Below are positions 19,034 to 28,063 of a DNA stretch of 64,000 nt, piece after piece. The stretch is from Bacillus sp. ISL-18 (GTDB lineage: Bacteria; Bacillota; Bacilli; Bacillales; Cytobacillaceae): assembly GCF_018613415.1 (NCBI RefSeq), contig NZ_JAGGQG010000010.1, positions 97,888 through 161,887 on the forward strand, written 5' to 3'. Every line of letters begins with the position of its first letter. Within the stretch, counting starts at the first letter, position 1. Under the pieces are notes generated by a model. That model did not search any database and was not told the origin of the DNA. It was given only the letters and a program-made list of their open reading frames with translations. Made by a program: the position numbers and the translations under genes.

Positions 19034-20233
19034 TTAGTTCCTCCCCTCAAGTCTTGCTTTGACTGCATCTACATCTTTATCCCCACGACCAGATAAACAA
19101 ACGACAATATTTTCATTTTCTTTCATTTCAGCAGCAAGCTTGATCGCGTAGGCAACCGCATGAGAACTCTCTAGCGCAGGAATAATTCCTTCCAGTTTTG
19201 ATAAAAGTTGAAAGGCATCAAGTGCCTCTTCATCGGTAATGGAGACATAATTGGCCCGTCCGCTATCTTTTAAGTAGCTATGTTCTGGACCTACCCCAGG
19301 ATAATCAAGTCCTGCTGAAATGGAATGAGCCTCTTGGATTTGACCATCTTCATTCTGCAATAAATACATTAACGAACCATGAAGGACGCCTGGTTTCCCT
19401 TTTGTTAAGGACGCAGCATGAAACTCAGTTTCCACTCCCTGCCCTGCAGCTTCAACCCCGTATAACCGAACTTCTTTATCCTCTATAAATGGATAAAACA
19501 TCCCAATCGCATTACTACCGCCTCCGATACAAGCAACAACAGCTTCAGGCAGGCGGCCTTCCCGCGATAGAAATTGTTCTCTCGTCTCCTTGCCGATGAC
19601 ACTTTGAAAATCTCTAACCATCATTGGGAATGGATGAGGTCCCATAGCTGAACCTAGTAAGTAGTGTGTATCATCGACATTAGTCACCCAATATCTTAAG
19701 GCTTCGTTAACGGCATCCTTTAGGGTAGCACTGCCTGAGGATACGCCAACAACCTTAGCACCTAGCAATTCCATCCGAAAGACATTTAAAGCTTGTCGTT
19801 TGATGTCTTCTTCACCCATAAAAACGATACAATCTAGGTTTAATAATGCACATACCGTCGCTGTTGCCACACCATGCTGACCTGCTCCTGTTTCAGCAAC
19901 AATTCTTCTTTTCCCCATACGCACAGCAAGCAATGCCTGCCCAATCGCGTTATTAATCTTATGGGCTCCCGTATGATTTAGGTCTTCTCTTTTTAGGTAA
20001 ATATTTGCCCCGCCGGCATGTTTTGTTAAGTTTTCCGCCAAATATAATGGTGTTTCTCTACCAACATACTCACTTGCTAATCTAGCAATCTCAGCATGAA
20101 AAGCAGGATCCTTTTTTGCGTCTTCATAGGCATCATTTAATTCATTAACGGCCTTCATTAAAGTCTCTGGAACAAATCTTCCGCCAAATATTCCGAAATG
20201 GCCTTTTTCATTCGGTAATGTATAGGTGCTCAT
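19034..20233 (-). CDS. trpB: Tryptophan synthase beta chain
   Basis: PLP enzyme joining indole and serine to tryptophan. 399 aa from ATG 20233, 8 nt behind TTGGAGG. The PLP lysine is in [13 protein letters not shown]; the catalytic/phosphate segments are [28 protein letters not shown] and LSGRGDKD. Its start overlaps the 3' end of trpF by 26 nt, indicating coupling, and trpA follows within 2 nt. Length and motifs are of the standard TrpB1 type. Confidence 0.97.
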   Translation of the reverse strand: MSTYTLPNEKGHFGIFGGRFVPETLMKAVNELNDAYEDAKKDPAFHAEIARLASEYVGRETPLYLAENLTKHAGGANIYLKREDLNHTGAHKINNAIGQALLAVRMGKRRIVAETGAGQHGVATATVCALLNLDCIVFMGEEDIKRQALNVFRMELLGAKVVGVSSGSATLKDAVNEALRYWVTNVDDTHYLLGSAMGPHPFPMMVRDFQSVIGKETREQFLSREGRLPEAVVACIGGGSNAIGMFYPFIEDKEVRLYGVEAAGQGVETEFHAASLTKGKPGVLHGSLMYLLQNEDGQIQEAHSISAGLDYPGVGPEHSYLKDSGRANYVSITDEEALDAFQLLSKLEGIIPALESSHAVAYAIKLAAEMKENENIVVCLSGRGDKDVDAVKARLEGRN

Positions 20234-20861
20234 TTTGTTTTCCTCCAATTGGTATTGTTTTTACCTTTTCGATAAATGCTTTTATTTTTACAAGATCTTT
20301 TACTCCATTTGTTTCAACCCCAGAGCTTACATCGACCATATAAGGGTTAATGATCTGTACAGCCTCAGTGACATTTTCAAGATGTAATCCCCCGGCAAGA
20401 ATAACTTTTTTTCTTTTCAAAATTAGAGTGTTTACTTGCCTCCAATTAAACGATGTTCCGTTTCCACCCCGATATTTTCCTTTTGGGCCATCTAGCAAAA
20501 TATAATCAGCCGGAAATTGAGCAATCTTCTCTAAAGCTTCATTATCCTTAAAGCTGATCGCTTTTACGACTGCTAGCGGAAGGGATTGAGAAAAGGAAGC
20601 AGGTTCCTCACCATGAAGTTGAATATGGGTCAAACCAACTTGAGAAGCAATCCTTTCAATCTCTTCCTTCGTTTCATTAACAAAGACACCAATTTTCATA
20701 ACAGTTGCTGGTAAGCAAGAAACGATTTCTTGTGCTTGTTCTGGTGTTACCTTCCTCTTACTTTCTGCAAATACTAAACCAATGGCATCTGCACCATACT
20801 CAACAGCTTTAAGTGCGGTCTGACTATCCATGAGTCCACAGATTTTTACCTTAATGTTCAT
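20208..20861 (-). CDS. trpF: Phosphoribosylanthranilate isomerase
   Basis: Amadori isomerase, third step of tryptophan synthesis. 217 aa, TIM barrel. [11 protein letters not shown] holds the active-site Cys near the N-terminus; [40 protein letters not shown] carries the catalytic Asp, and [14 protein letters not shown] binds phosphate near the end. Its ATG overlaps the trpC stop (ATGA-type, 4 nt). Confidence 0.95.
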   Translation of the reverse strand: MNIKVKICGLMDSQTALKAVEYGADAIGLVFAESKRKVTPEQAQEIVSCLPATVMKIGVFVNETKEEIERIASQVGLTHIQLHGEEPASFSQSLPLAVVKAISFKDNEALEKIAQFPADYILLDGPKGKYRGGNGTSFNWRQVNTLILKRKKVILAGGLHLENVTEAVQIINPYMVDVSSGVETNGVKDLVKIKAFIEKVKTIPIGGKQNEHLYITE

Positions 20862-21649
20862 TTATTAACACCCTCTTGAAGAGGAAGACGAAGATTAGAG
20901 AAGGATTTCTCTAGATCCTGGCTGACCATCAAAGCCTCGCCTACCAAAATTCCATTTGCTCCTGCGTTTCGAACTCTGTCAGCATCCTGCTCAGAATGGA
21001 TTCCGCTTTCACTTATTAAATAAGCTCCTGATTTTTTTACAATTGAGGCTAATTGTTCAGTTACTTCTAGTGAAACTTTAAATGTCTTTAAATCACGGTT
21101 ATTGACACCAATTAACTTTGCTCCTGTTTTAAGTGCTTTCTCTAATTCATTTTTGTTATGGACCTCTACCAGCACTTCTAAGCCTTTTGCTTTCGCATAA
21201 TAAAAGAGCTCAGCCAGACTGCTTTCTTCTAACGCTGCAACAATTAGTAATATGATGTTAGCTCCATTGGCCGCTGCAACATCAATCTGTAGTGGGCTAA
21301 TAATAAAATCCTTACATAATATAGGCAGGTTAACTACCTCACGAACGGCCTTTAAGTCGGCAAAAGAACCTTTAAAAAAGGTGGAATCCGTTAATACAGA
21401 AATGGCTGACGCTCCTGATTGCTCATAAATTGCCGCTTGTACTTCTGGTTCCACTCCATTATTGATTAAACCCTTTGATGGGGATGCTCGTTTATATTCG
21501 GCAATGATGGAAAGTTCCTCTGCTGTTTGCAGTTTTTCTATAAGAGATCTTTTTGGATAAACTGTTTCTTTACTGATTTCCATCCTTTCTTGAAGCAGCT
21601 GGACCTCCTTTTTCTTCTGTTCTATTATCCGGTCAAGAATGGTTTCCAC
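20858..21649 (-). CDS. trpC: Indole-3-glycerol phosphate synthase
   Basis: Decarboxylating ring closure to indole-3-glycerol phosphate. 263 aa, TIM barrel: TILDRIIEQKKKEV at the N-terminus, AEYKRASPSKG with the catalytic Lys, LTDSTFFKGSF, LCKDFIISPLQI, GVNNRDLKTF, and SESGIHSEQDADRV with ILVGEALM for phosphate. It begins directly after the trpD stop and overlaps trpF by 4 nt. Confidence 0.96.
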   Translation of the reverse strand: METILDRIIEQKKKEVQLLQERMEISKETVYPKRSLIEKLQTAEELSIIAEYKRASPSKGLINNGVEPEVQAAIYEQSGASAISVLTDSTFFKGSFADLKAVREVVNLPILCKDFIISPLQIDVAAANGANIILLIVAALEESSLAELFYYAKAKGLEVLVEVHNKNELEKALKTGAKLIGVNNRDLKTFKVSLEVTEQLASIVKKSGAYLISESGIHSEQDADRVRNAGANGILVGEALMVSQDLEKSFSNLRLPLQEGVNK

Positions 21650-22675
21650 TTAAATCGCCTCTTTCTGGCCTAATTTAGATTTTTCGATAAGCGTTGTTAG
21701 TTTTGCATATGCCGCTCCCGAATCGATTATTTCCTTGGCTACATCAATACCTTCAATAATGGAACTGGCTTTTCCAGCCGTATAAATACCGATTCCGGCA
21801 TTTAATAATACAGTATCTCGAGGGGCACCTTTTTCCCCTTTTAGCACTTTTAATAAGATTTCCCCATTTTCTTCCGAATCTCCACCCTTTATCTGGCTGT
21901 TATCGTATTGCGGGAGATTAACGTCTTCAGGTGTAAATATATGACTAGTAATTTTTCCATCCTCCAAAAGGGTATAATGATTTTCTCCTTGAAGTGAAGC
22001 TTCATCCATAAATCCAGCACCATTTATAACAACCGCCCTTTTACGGCCTAATCTTTTAAGTACTTCCGCAAATACATTTAATAAATCCCTGCGATTAACG
22101 CCTAACAATTGATAATCGAGTTCAATCGGATTTGTTAATGGGCCAATATAATTAAAGACCGTGGGAATTTTCAATTCTTTTCGTACAGTCATCACTTTCT
22201 TTAATTTTGGATGAACATGTGGAGCGAATAAAAAGGCGATCCCGATTTCATGTAATATTTCTTCCGTCCTTTCAGATGGTAAATTTAAATTAACTCCTAG
22301 ATACTCAAGGACATCTGCACTTCCAGTTTTACTTGAGATGCTTCTATTGCCATGCTTAGCAACTGGAATTCCGGCACCTGCAATAACAAAAGCTGAAGTA
22401 GTACTAACATTAAAACTTGAAGAACCGTCTCCGCCTGTTCCACAGTTATCCAGAACATTCGGAAATTTATCCTTAAAACTCAGGGTATTGCCCTTCATGG
22501 CCCGAACAATTCCTGCGATTTCGTCAACTGTTTCACCTTTAGATTTTAACCCCATTAAAAAGGCGGCAATTTCAGAATCAGAAACTTCTTCTCCTAAGAT
22601 AAAATCAACGGCTTCTCGCATTTGCTCTTCAGAAAAGGATCGCATCTCAGCTAATTGGAGTAGATAGTTTTTCAT
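21650..22675 (-). CDS. trpD: Anthranilate phosphoribosyltransferase
   Basis: Transfers phosphoribose from PRPP to anthranilate. 341 aa: DNCGTGGDGSSSFNVST is the PRPP/anthranilate loop, then AKHGNRSISSKTGSADVLEYLG, APHVHPKLKKV, RKELKIPTVFNYIGPLTNP, and GFMDEASLQGE. Its start overlaps the 3' end of trpG by 29 nt, which is strong evidence for coupled translation. Confidence 0.97.
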   Translation of the reverse strand: MKNYLLQLAEMRSFSEEQMREAVDFILGEEVSDSEIAAFLMGLKSKGETVDEIAGIVRAMKGNTLSFKDKFPNVLDNCGTGGDGSSSFNVSTTSAFVIAGAGIPVAKHGNRSISSKTGSADVLEYLGVNLNLPSERTEEILHEIGIAFLFAPHVHPKLKKVMTVRKELKIPTVFNYIGPLTNPIELDYQLLGVNRRDLLNVFAEVLKRLGRKRAVVINGAGFMDEASLQGENHYTLLEDGKITSHIFTPEDVNLPQYDNSQIKGGDSEENGEILLKVLKGEKGAPRDTVLLNAGIGIYTAGKASSIIEGIDVAKEIIDSGAAYAKLTTLIEKSKLGQKEAI

Positions 22676-23258
22676 TTTTCCTCATCCCTTCTATTTCGGT
22701 TAAAAAGTTTTTTAACATTTGTTTTCCATCTGGTGTTCCAATTGATTCTGGATGAAATTGCAGCCCATAAACAGGATATTTCTTATGTTTTATTGCCATG
22801 ATTTCATGATCGTCATTGGAATTAGCAATACACTCCAACTCCGCTGAAAGATTACTTTCTTCTAATGTCAACGAATGATAACGCATTACCTCTAATGGAG
22901 AATCAAGGTTTGCAAATAATTCTCTGCCTTGATGGGTGATGAACGATGTTTTTCCATGCCGAATGTAATGAGCCCTCCGCACTTCACTGCCAAAGGCTGC
23001 ACCAATTGCTTGATGGCCAAGACATATTCCTAGTAAAGGAATGGTCTTATGGAAAGTTTGTATTAATTCAATACAAATACCTGCATCCTCTGGCCGGCCA
23101 GGCCCGGGTGATAAAATAATCGCTTTCGGGTTCAAATTTTGAATTTGTTCCACACTCAGCTGATTATTCCGATAAACAACAACCTCTTCACCCAGTTCCC
23201 CTAGGTATTGATAAAGATTAAAGGTAAACGAATCAAAATTATCAATTAATAAAATCAT
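22647..23258 (-). CDS. trpG: Anthranilate synthase glutamine amidotransferase component
   Basis: Supplies ammonia from glutamine to TrpE. 203 aa class I amidotransferase: ILLIDNFDSFTFNLYQYL, ILSPGPGRPEDAG, nucleophile Cys in LGICLGHQAIG, RYHSL, and the His-Glu pair in LQFHPESIGTPDG. In B. subtilis the equivalent subunit is pabA in the folate operon; here it lies inside trp and overlaps trpE by 4 nt. It might still also serve PabB. Confidence 0.95.
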   Translation of the reverse strand: MILLIDNFDSFTFNLYQYLGELGEEVVVYRNNQLSVEQIQNLNPKAIILSPGPGRPEDAGICIELIQTFHKTIPLLGICLGHQAIGAAFGSEVRRAHYIRHGKTSFITHQGRELFANLDSPLEVMRYHSLTLEESNLSAELECIANSNDDHEIMAIKHKKYPVYGLQFHPESIGTPDGKQMLKNFLTEIEGMRKNEKLSTPIS

Positions 23259-24643
23259 TTTTCACCCTCCAAAAAGGATCTCAACTTGTTTAATGTTTCC
23301 TCATATTCAGACACTGGGTTTGAATCGTGAACAACACCTGCACCTGCTTGGATAATTGCCTCTCCATCTTTAATAATCATGGTACGAATCGCCAAGGCGA
23401 AATCCATATTTCCGTTTACTGAAACATAACCAACTGCTCCAGAATAAAGACCACGTTTAGATTTTTCTAACCCATTAATTATTTCCATCGCCCTTACTTT
23501 CGGCGCCCCTGAAACGGTCCCTGCTGGAAGACAGGCGGCTAGAGCATCTAAAGCCGTTTTTTCTGAATGAAGCTTGCCGCTAACCTCCGATACTAAGTGA
23601 ATCACATGACGAAATTTTTCCACCGACATATATTTCTCAATTTGAACCGTTCCGAATTCACAAACCTTGCCAAGGTCGTTTCTTCCAAGATCTACAAGCA
23701 TGCGATGTTCTGCTAGCTCTTTCTCATCGTTTATTAATTCCTTCCCGATTCGCTCATCCTCTTCAGCAGTTGCTCCTCTTCGCTTTGTTCCGGCAATCGG
23801 ATTTGAGATGACAGTGTTTCCACGTGTTTTGATTAAGCTTTCTGGAGACGAACCAATCACGGTATATTCCTCAAAGTCGATATAAAACATATATGGTGTT
23901 GGATTGGTGCTTCGATGCTTCCGATAAAGTGATAAGGGCGTACCTTGGAATGATGATTTCATACGTCTTGAGAGGACGACTTGAAAAATATCGCCTGCAA
24001 GGATATGCTCTTTTGCGGTTTCAACATTTTTAATAAACGCTTCTTTTGTTGTATCCGATTCAAAACCGCTAAAAGTATAAGGTTCCTCTTCGAAATAATA
24101 ATTTGGCTTTTTTAATTCTTCTATCCTTTGCATTACTCGTCCTTCGATAATCGCTGTACTACTTTTTTCTGATAATGGAAGACCGCAAATTTTCACCTTT
24201 TCTTGTAGATGATCAAAAACAATCACTTCCTCAAAAAACAAAAGATGCACATCAGGCATTTCCAAGCCATTTGGATATTCCTCACCAATTACTTCAAACT
24301 GTCTAATGATATCGTAGCCGACATATCCCACTGAGCCTCCTATAAAAGGGAAATCATATTCTTCAAATATCCCTTCTGGTAAAAGCTTCTTCATAACCTC
24401 TAAAGGATTTCCTTTCACTACCTGCTTTTCCCCGTCGCGATAGATAATTTCGTTCCTTTCTCCTCTAGAAATGAGTTCGAAGGCAGGATCAGTACCAATA
24501 AAAGAATACCTCCCTGAGTCATTGTATTTATGAGAGCTTTCCAATAAGAATTTCTTTGTTCCGCTTATCTTTTGTAAGATCGAGATGGGCGTTAATGTAT
24601 CTCCTTTAATTTCCTTTATTAAACATCGATTTATAGTCTTCAT
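23255..24643 (-). CDS. trpE: Anthranilate synthase component I
   Basis: Makes anthranilate from chorismate. 462 aa from ATG 24643 behind AAGGGGTTG. The N-terminal part has the Trp-feedback site pattern (LLESSHKYNDSGRYSFIG). The catalytic domain has GDIFQVVLSRR, FYIDFEEYTVIGSSPES, PIAGTKRRGATAEED, DLGRNDLGKV, LPAGTVSGAPKVRAMEII and GAVGYVS. The frame is open to 24706, but that extra 21-codon part overlaps the T-box terminator region and has no site. First gene of the operon, behind two T-boxes. Confidence 0.96.
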   Translation of the reverse strand: MKTINRCLIKEIKGDTLTPISILQKISGTKKFLLESSHKYNDSGRYSFIGTDPAFELISRGERNEIIYRDGEKQVVKGNPLEVMKKLLPEGIFEEYDFPFIGGSVGYVGYDIIRQFEVIGEEYPNGLEMPDVHLLFFEEVIVFDHLQEKVKICGLPLSEKSSTAIIEGRVMQRIEELKKPNYYFEEEPYTFSGFESDTTKEAFIKNVETAKEHILAGDIFQVVLSRRMKSSFQGTPLSLYRKHRSTNPTPYMFYIDFEEYTVIGSSPESLIKTRGNTVISNPIAGTKRRGATAEEDERIGKELINDEKELAEHRMLVDLGRNDLGKVCEFGTVQIEKYMSVEKFRHVIHLVSEVSGKLHSEKTALDALAACLPAGTVSGAPKVRAMEIINGLEKSKRGLYSGAVGYVSVNGNMDFALAIRTMIIKDGEAIIQAGAGVVHDSNPVSEYEETLNKLRSFLEGEK

Positions 24644-24661
24644 GTCACAACCCCTTTTCGA

Positions 24662-24955
24662 AAAAATAAAAAAATCGTCCTCTATACGCGCAAATAGATT
24701 GCGCATATAGAGGACGATTCTAAGACCGTGGTGCCACCTCCCTTTGGAACAGCCAAACTCTGCTCCCTCATTCAGATACAGGACATATTCTGTCCGATAT
24801 CCTATCCTTTTAACGGGGAAACCGGGCGTCCCTACTAAGATTCAAGACACCTCTCACAAGTCCATTCCACAAATTCATTCATATCGGGCTCACACCTCCC
24901 CCGACTCTCTGGAAAGAATAAATTTTTGTGTACTACTCTTGCTCAACGAGTTAAT
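24662..24955 (-). promoter_or_regulatory. T-box riboswitch 2 (tRNA-Trp), proximal to trpE
   Basis: Read on the minus strand. Stem I contains AGAGAGTCGG and the distal GGTGTGAGCCCGA-type pairing; the specifier region is GAATGGACTTG, with codon UGG at 24862-24864. The conserved T-box sequence AGGTGGCACCACGG lies at 24726-24739. It is followed by a terminator of about 20 bp (AATCGTCCTCTATA... paired with ...TATAGAGGACGATT, 24673-24719) and a T-run. Uncharged tRNA-Trp would favour the antiterminator and allow transcription into trpE. Confidence 0.93.
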
Positions 24956-24960
24956 TATAT

Positions 24961-25245
24961 AATTAAAAATACAAAAGGGCCCTCCATCCAAAAAGGACGG
25001 AAGACCCGTGGTGCCACCTTCATTAGCTAAAATTAGCTCACTTAACCGATATCGAAGCAAAAATGCTTGAATATCTGTCTCTTGTAACGATGAGATCTTC
25101 GCCAAAGCCTACTGCCTATCAGGGTTCGGTTTGGAGGCTCGGAAGTCCATTCACTTGAACGTCTACACTGATTTGCACCAACCATCAGCTCTCTTTAAGA
25201 ATCCGTAAAAGTTACTACTCTTCGTCTACACCTATATGATTTGCT
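24961..25245 (-). promoter_or_regulatory. T-box riboswitch 1 (tRNA-Trp), distal
   Basis: A second full T-box upstream on the minus strand. Stem I starts GACGAAGAGTAG; AGAGAGCTGATGGTTGGTG is its distal part; the specifier GAATGGACTTC gives UGG at 25147-25149. The T-box sequence AGGTGGCACCACGG is at 25006-25019. The terminator is a GGGTCTTCCGTCC arm pairing with GGATGGAGGGCCC (about 24977-25005), followed by TTTTGTATTTTT. Both elements use the same specifier context, so both read tRNA-Trp. Confidence 0.93.
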
Positions 25246-25257
25246 TTATTGATTATT

Positions 25258-25286
25258 ATCCTATCCAACTTCACTAAATATGTCAA
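25258..25286 (-). promoter_or_regulatory. Sigma-A promoter of the trp operon
   Basis: Minus strand: a perfect TTGACA (25281-25286), a 17-bp spacer and TAGGAT (25258-25263), just upstream of T-box 1. Confidence 0.8.
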
Positions 25287-25488
25287 GTGATTATTTTTTT
25301 AAAATTCAAAATTAACTTTTCTCGGATTTTTCATCTCATTCTTACGTCTATATTTACCTGCTTCCATTTAAAGGATACTTTAAACTTTGTTATTTTCCAT
25401 TGAATTAGCCAATATTAACTTTAGCAAGCAAACATGGCTCTTCAGAGTAGGCTGTTGAGAGCATAAATGAAGGCGGGATAGAAGATTC

Positions 25489-26766
25489 ATGGAACATATT
25501 GAACGAATAAGCCAAAACCAAAAGGCAGCAAAGAAAAAACAATCGGCGGCAGGCCAAAAAAAACAAAGTGAAATAGCTAAACAAAAGTGGGCAATCGTCT
25601 CGCTGTCTTCCATTCCTTTAGTAATGACTTTAGGAAATTCAATGTTGATTCCTGTACTACCTTCTATGGAAAAAGAATTATCGATCACATCCTTTCAAAC
25701 CAGTATGATTATTACTGTTTATTCGATTGTTGCCATTTTTCTAATTCCAGTTGCCGGATATATATCCGACCATATTGGAAGAAAAAAAGTGATTATCCCA
25801 AGTCTGCTTATTGCGGCGGTTGGCGGCTTAATTTCTTGGTGGGCTGCATGGAAGTTAACTGATGCCTATTGGCTCATTTTAGTCGGCCGGGCCCTTCAGG
25901 GAGTAGGCGCCGCAGGGGCTATGCCGATTGTACTGCCATTAGTAGGTGACATGTTTAAAAGTGAAGATGATGTTAGCAGCTGTTTAGGACTGATTGAAAC
26001 GTCTAATACTTTGGGAAAAGTTTTAAGCCCGATACTCGGGGCCTTTCTTGCCGGATTCATCTGGTTTTTACCATTCTTTTCAATTCCAGTATTTTGTATA
26101 ATTTCGGTTATCTTAATGATTTTTCTCGTTAAATGCCCAAAAAGTAATGAAGAGCCCATTCCTTTCAAACAATTTTTTACAAATATAAAAAAAACCTTTA
26201 CTGAAAAAGGACGTTGGCTGTATGCCATCTTTTTTATTGGCGGTATTCTAATGCTTGTCCTATTTGGTATTTTGTTTTACCTGTCTGAGATCTTTGAAAA
26301 AGAATATGGGATTAAGGATCTCAAAAAAGGTTTCTTTTTAGCATTACCGCTTGGTGCACTTTGTTTGGCCTCTTTTATCAGCGGAAAAATTATTAAGAAA
26401 AATAAAGTCTTAATGAAATGGATAACCTTGATCAGTATTATCATCGCAGCTATCTCAATTGGTGCGCTATGGTTTTCAATTAAGCTTTGGTATATGATCA
26501 CCATGTTTTTGATTACTGGCATAGGAATTGGGTTAAGTCTTCCTTGTTTAGATGCGTTAATTACCGAAGGCATTGAGAAAAAAGAACGCGGAACAATTTC
26601 CTCCATTTACAGTTCAATGCGATTTATTGGGGTTGCAGCAGGTCCTCCACTTATTGCAGTGCTCATGAAATACGCTAACCATTGGATTTTTATTGTTCTT
26701 AGCGGCCTCAGTATTATCGCCGCAGTGGTAACAATCTTTGCGATAAAGCCAAAAGCAGAAGCCTAG
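25489..26766 (+). CDS. MFS transporter, drug:H+ antiporter type (12 TM)
   Basis: 425-aa exporter. A hydrophilic, Lys/Gln-rich N-terminal tail of about 33 residues (QNQKAAKKKQSAAGQKKQSE) is unusual. Then about 12 hydrophobic helices. The loop between helices 2 and 3 carries the MFS motif A, GYISDHIGRKKVI. Helix 4 has GRALQGVGAAGAMPIVLPLVGDMF, and helix 5 the exporter-type motif C region, LGKVLSPILGAFLAGF. RBS GGCGGGAT lies 7 nt before ATG 25489. Substrate unknown; sequence features are of the Bmr/TetA-like efflux group. It is divergent from the trp leader and ends in a terminator. Confidence 0.85.
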   Translation: MEHIERISQNQKAAKKKQSAAGQKKQSEIAKQKWAIVSLSSIPLVMTLGNSMLIPVLPSMEKELSITSFQTSMIITVYSIVAIFLIPVAGYISDHIGRKKVIIPSLLIAAVGGLISWWAAWKLTDAYWLILVGRALQGVGAAGAMPIVLPLVGDMFKSEDDVSSCLGLIETSNTLGKVLSPILGAFLAGFIWFLPFFSIPVFCIISVILMIFLVKCPKSNEEPIPFKQFFTNIKKTFTEKGRWLYAIFFIGGILMLVLFGILFYLSEIFEKEYGIKDLKKGFFLALPLGALCLASFISGKIIKKNKVLMKWITLISIIIAAISIGALWFSIKLWYMITMFLITGIGIGLSLPCLDALITEGIEKKERGTISSIYSSMRFIGVAAGPPLIAVLMKYANHWIFIVLSGLSIIAAVVTIFAIKPKAEA

Positions 26767-26769
26767 AGA

Positions 26770-26803
26770 AGTGCTGGGAAAAACCTCAGCACTTTTTGTT
26801 TTT
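26770..26803 (+). terminator. Intrinsic terminator of the MFS gene
   Basis: AGTGCTG / CAGCACT stem with inner GG/CC pairs, followed by TTTTTGTTTTTT. Confidence 0.88.
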
Positions 26804-26837
26804 TAAGCAAAATGCTGTACAAAAAAAGTAGCAACTA

Positions 26838-26846
26838 TGATATAAT
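26838..26846 (+). promoter_or_regulatory. Extended -10 promoter of the tRNA pair
   Basis: TGATATAAT gives a perfect TATAAT (26841-26846) with a TGn extension, 22 nt before the tRNA-Gly 5' end. The -35 is poor (TGTACA, 19-bp spacer). Confidence 0.6.
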
Positions 26847-26868
26847 ATAGGTGTTCTTATTTGAAAGT

Positions 26869-26942
26869 GCGGGTGTGGTTTAATGGTAGAATTTCAGCTT
26901 CCCAAGCTGACGGCGGGGGTTCGATTCCCCTCACCCGCTCCA
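26869..26942 (+). tRNA. tRNA-Gly (anticodon CCC)
   Basis: Acceptor GCGGGTG pairs with CACCCGC; discriminator T, then encoded CCA. The anticodon arm is TCAGC-TTCCCAA-GCTGA, so the anticodon is CCC at 26901-26903. T-arm GGGGG-TTCGATT-CCCCT. It is 3 nt upstream of tRNA-Ser. Confidence 0.97.
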
Positions 26943-26945
26943 TAC

Positions 26946-27037
26946 GGAGAAGTACCCAAGTGGTTATAAGGGGGCGCACTCGAAATGCGTTAGGACGGGT
27001 AACCGTTGCGTGAGTTCGAATCTCATCTTCTCCTCCA
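26946..27037 (+). tRNA. tRNA-Ser (anticodon CGA)
   Basis: Acceptor GGAGAAG / CTTCTCC, then T and encoded CCA. The anticodon arm GCGCA-CTCGAAA-TGCGT gives anticodon CGA. A long variable arm (about TTAGGACGGGTAACCGTTGC) marks it as a class II tRNA. T-arm GTGAG-TTCGAAT-CTCAT. The base before CCA is T, where serine tRNAs usually have G. Confidence 0.95.
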
Positions 27038-27049
27038 TACAAAGGTCTT

Positions 27050-27075
27050 AACACTTAGCAAGTGTTTTTATTTTG
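27050..27075 (+). terminator. Intrinsic terminator of the tRNA pair
   Basis: AACACTT / AAGTGTT with loop AGC, followed by TTTATTTT. Confidence 0.85.
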
Positions 27076-27086
27076 TCCATTCATAA

Positions 27087-27133
27087 AGAGGTTCTCATTA
27101 ATTGGCTTATCCTATTAATGAGAACCTCTTTTT
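27087..27133. terminator. Bidirectional terminator, downstream of the Fe-S gene
   Basis: Long stem AGAGGTTCTCATTAAT / ATTAATGAGAACCTCT (one near-perfect inverted repeat, about 14-nt loop). T-runs are present on both strands. It serves the minus-strand DMSO-reductase-type operon. Confidence 0.85.
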
Positions 27134-27140
27134 CTAAGTA

Positions 27141-28040
27141 TTAGGGACTTAACCATTCTGGATTGCGATCGTGACAAATAGGGCAGTTGTCTGCTTTTTG
27201 TTGGAATGTGGAGAATGGTTTCCCGCAATTTTTACATTCACGTATCAATAGCGGGTAGTTTTTGTATTGTTTTTTTGTAATTTCCTGTTTAATTTCTATG
27301 GCGCCTTCCGGGCAGATATCCATACAATCACAACAGTTTACACACTTTTCATTGTGAACCCGTAAAGAATGATCCTCTAAAGAAAATACCTTTTGAGAAC
27401 AGAAGGAAAAGCATAGTTGACAAAGTGTACATTGGTCAAGATTGATTTCCACTTGATAGAATTGATAGTCACCATAATAACGGGTTATTTTCCATTCGTT
27501 TGCTTCTACCATCCAAGCAGCAGGTGCCAAAGATTTTGCTAACTGTTTGCCCTCTGTTTGTAAAGAAGTTAAAAAAGCTCTCCTCGACAATCCCTCATCT
27601 TTACGTATCTCCGTAATTTGGATGGGGCCTTCATTAAGCTGCTGCAAGATTTTATTGGCATCACTAAGAACATCCAGCCAAATTTGATTAAGAGGAGTTC
27701 TATCTGCCTTGATAGTGTTTACCCCCCTTTGTTTGTAAATCAGCAATTCTTTAATCTTTGGAATATAGGACTCATTATAGACCAAACTATTCCTTTCATA
27801 TTCCCTTGATGGAAGGACACCTTCTATAGCGGAAAGCGGGCAGGCAATCATACACTCTCCGCATGAATTACATTTCTCCGTAACTACTTTAATTGATGTC
27901 GAAGTTATGGTAAGCGCCCCAATGTGACAGGCATCCATACAAGCCCTGCAAGTAGAGCGAAGGTGTTTCTTCCTAGAACAACTTTTGGTTATTCGGGTAT
28001 CTACATGCATACTTTCAAGCCAATTAACAAGTAGCGACAT
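27141..28040 (-). CDS. Multi-cluster 4Fe-4S ferredoxin-type protein with C-terminal zinc ribbon
   Basis: 299-aa cytoplasmic-looking electron carrier; no signal peptide. Residues about 18-70 carry two cluster sets (CRACMDACHIGAL, CNSCGECMIACPLSAI). After a 130-residue linker, a second ferredoxin unit has CTLCQLCFSFCSQKVF and CVNCCDCMDICPEGAI. The C-terminus is a rubredoxin/zinc-ribbon-like CKNCG...CPICH. It resembles NapF-type ferredoxins but is longer. It lies 23 bp downstream of dmsB in one minus-strand operon, so it probably feeds electrons to, or helps mature, the molybdoenzyme. No membrane segment is present to anchor the complex. Confidence 0.8.
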   Translation of the reverse strand: MSLLVNWLESMHVDTRITKSCSRKKHLRSTCRACMDACHIGALTITSTSIKVVTEKCNSCGECMIACPLSAIEGVLPSREYERNSLVYNESYIPKIKELLIYKQRGVNTIKADRTPLNQIWLDVLSDANKILQQLNEGPIQITEIRKDEGLSRRAFLTSLQTEGKQLAKSLAPAAWMVEANEWKITRYYGDYQFYQVEINLDQCTLCQLCFSFCSQKVFSLEDHSLRVHNEKCVNCCDCMDICPEGAIEIKQEITKKQYKNYPLLIRECKNCGKPFSTFQQKADNCPICHDRNPEWLSP

Positions 28041-28063
28041 ATTTTCACCTGCTGATATTTTTG

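Noticed and set aside
24744-25105. Small open frames in the trp leader
   Set aside because: They lie within T-box secondary structures and conserved T-box sequence, and have no ribosome binding sites.
24644-25300. TRAP-binding (GAG/UAG repeat) leader for trp
   Set aside because: No regular series of GAG/UAG triplets; the T-box elements explain the region.
26857-27054. Open frame antisense to the two tRNA genes
   Set aside because: It arises from tRNA sequence read backwards; no ribosome binding site.
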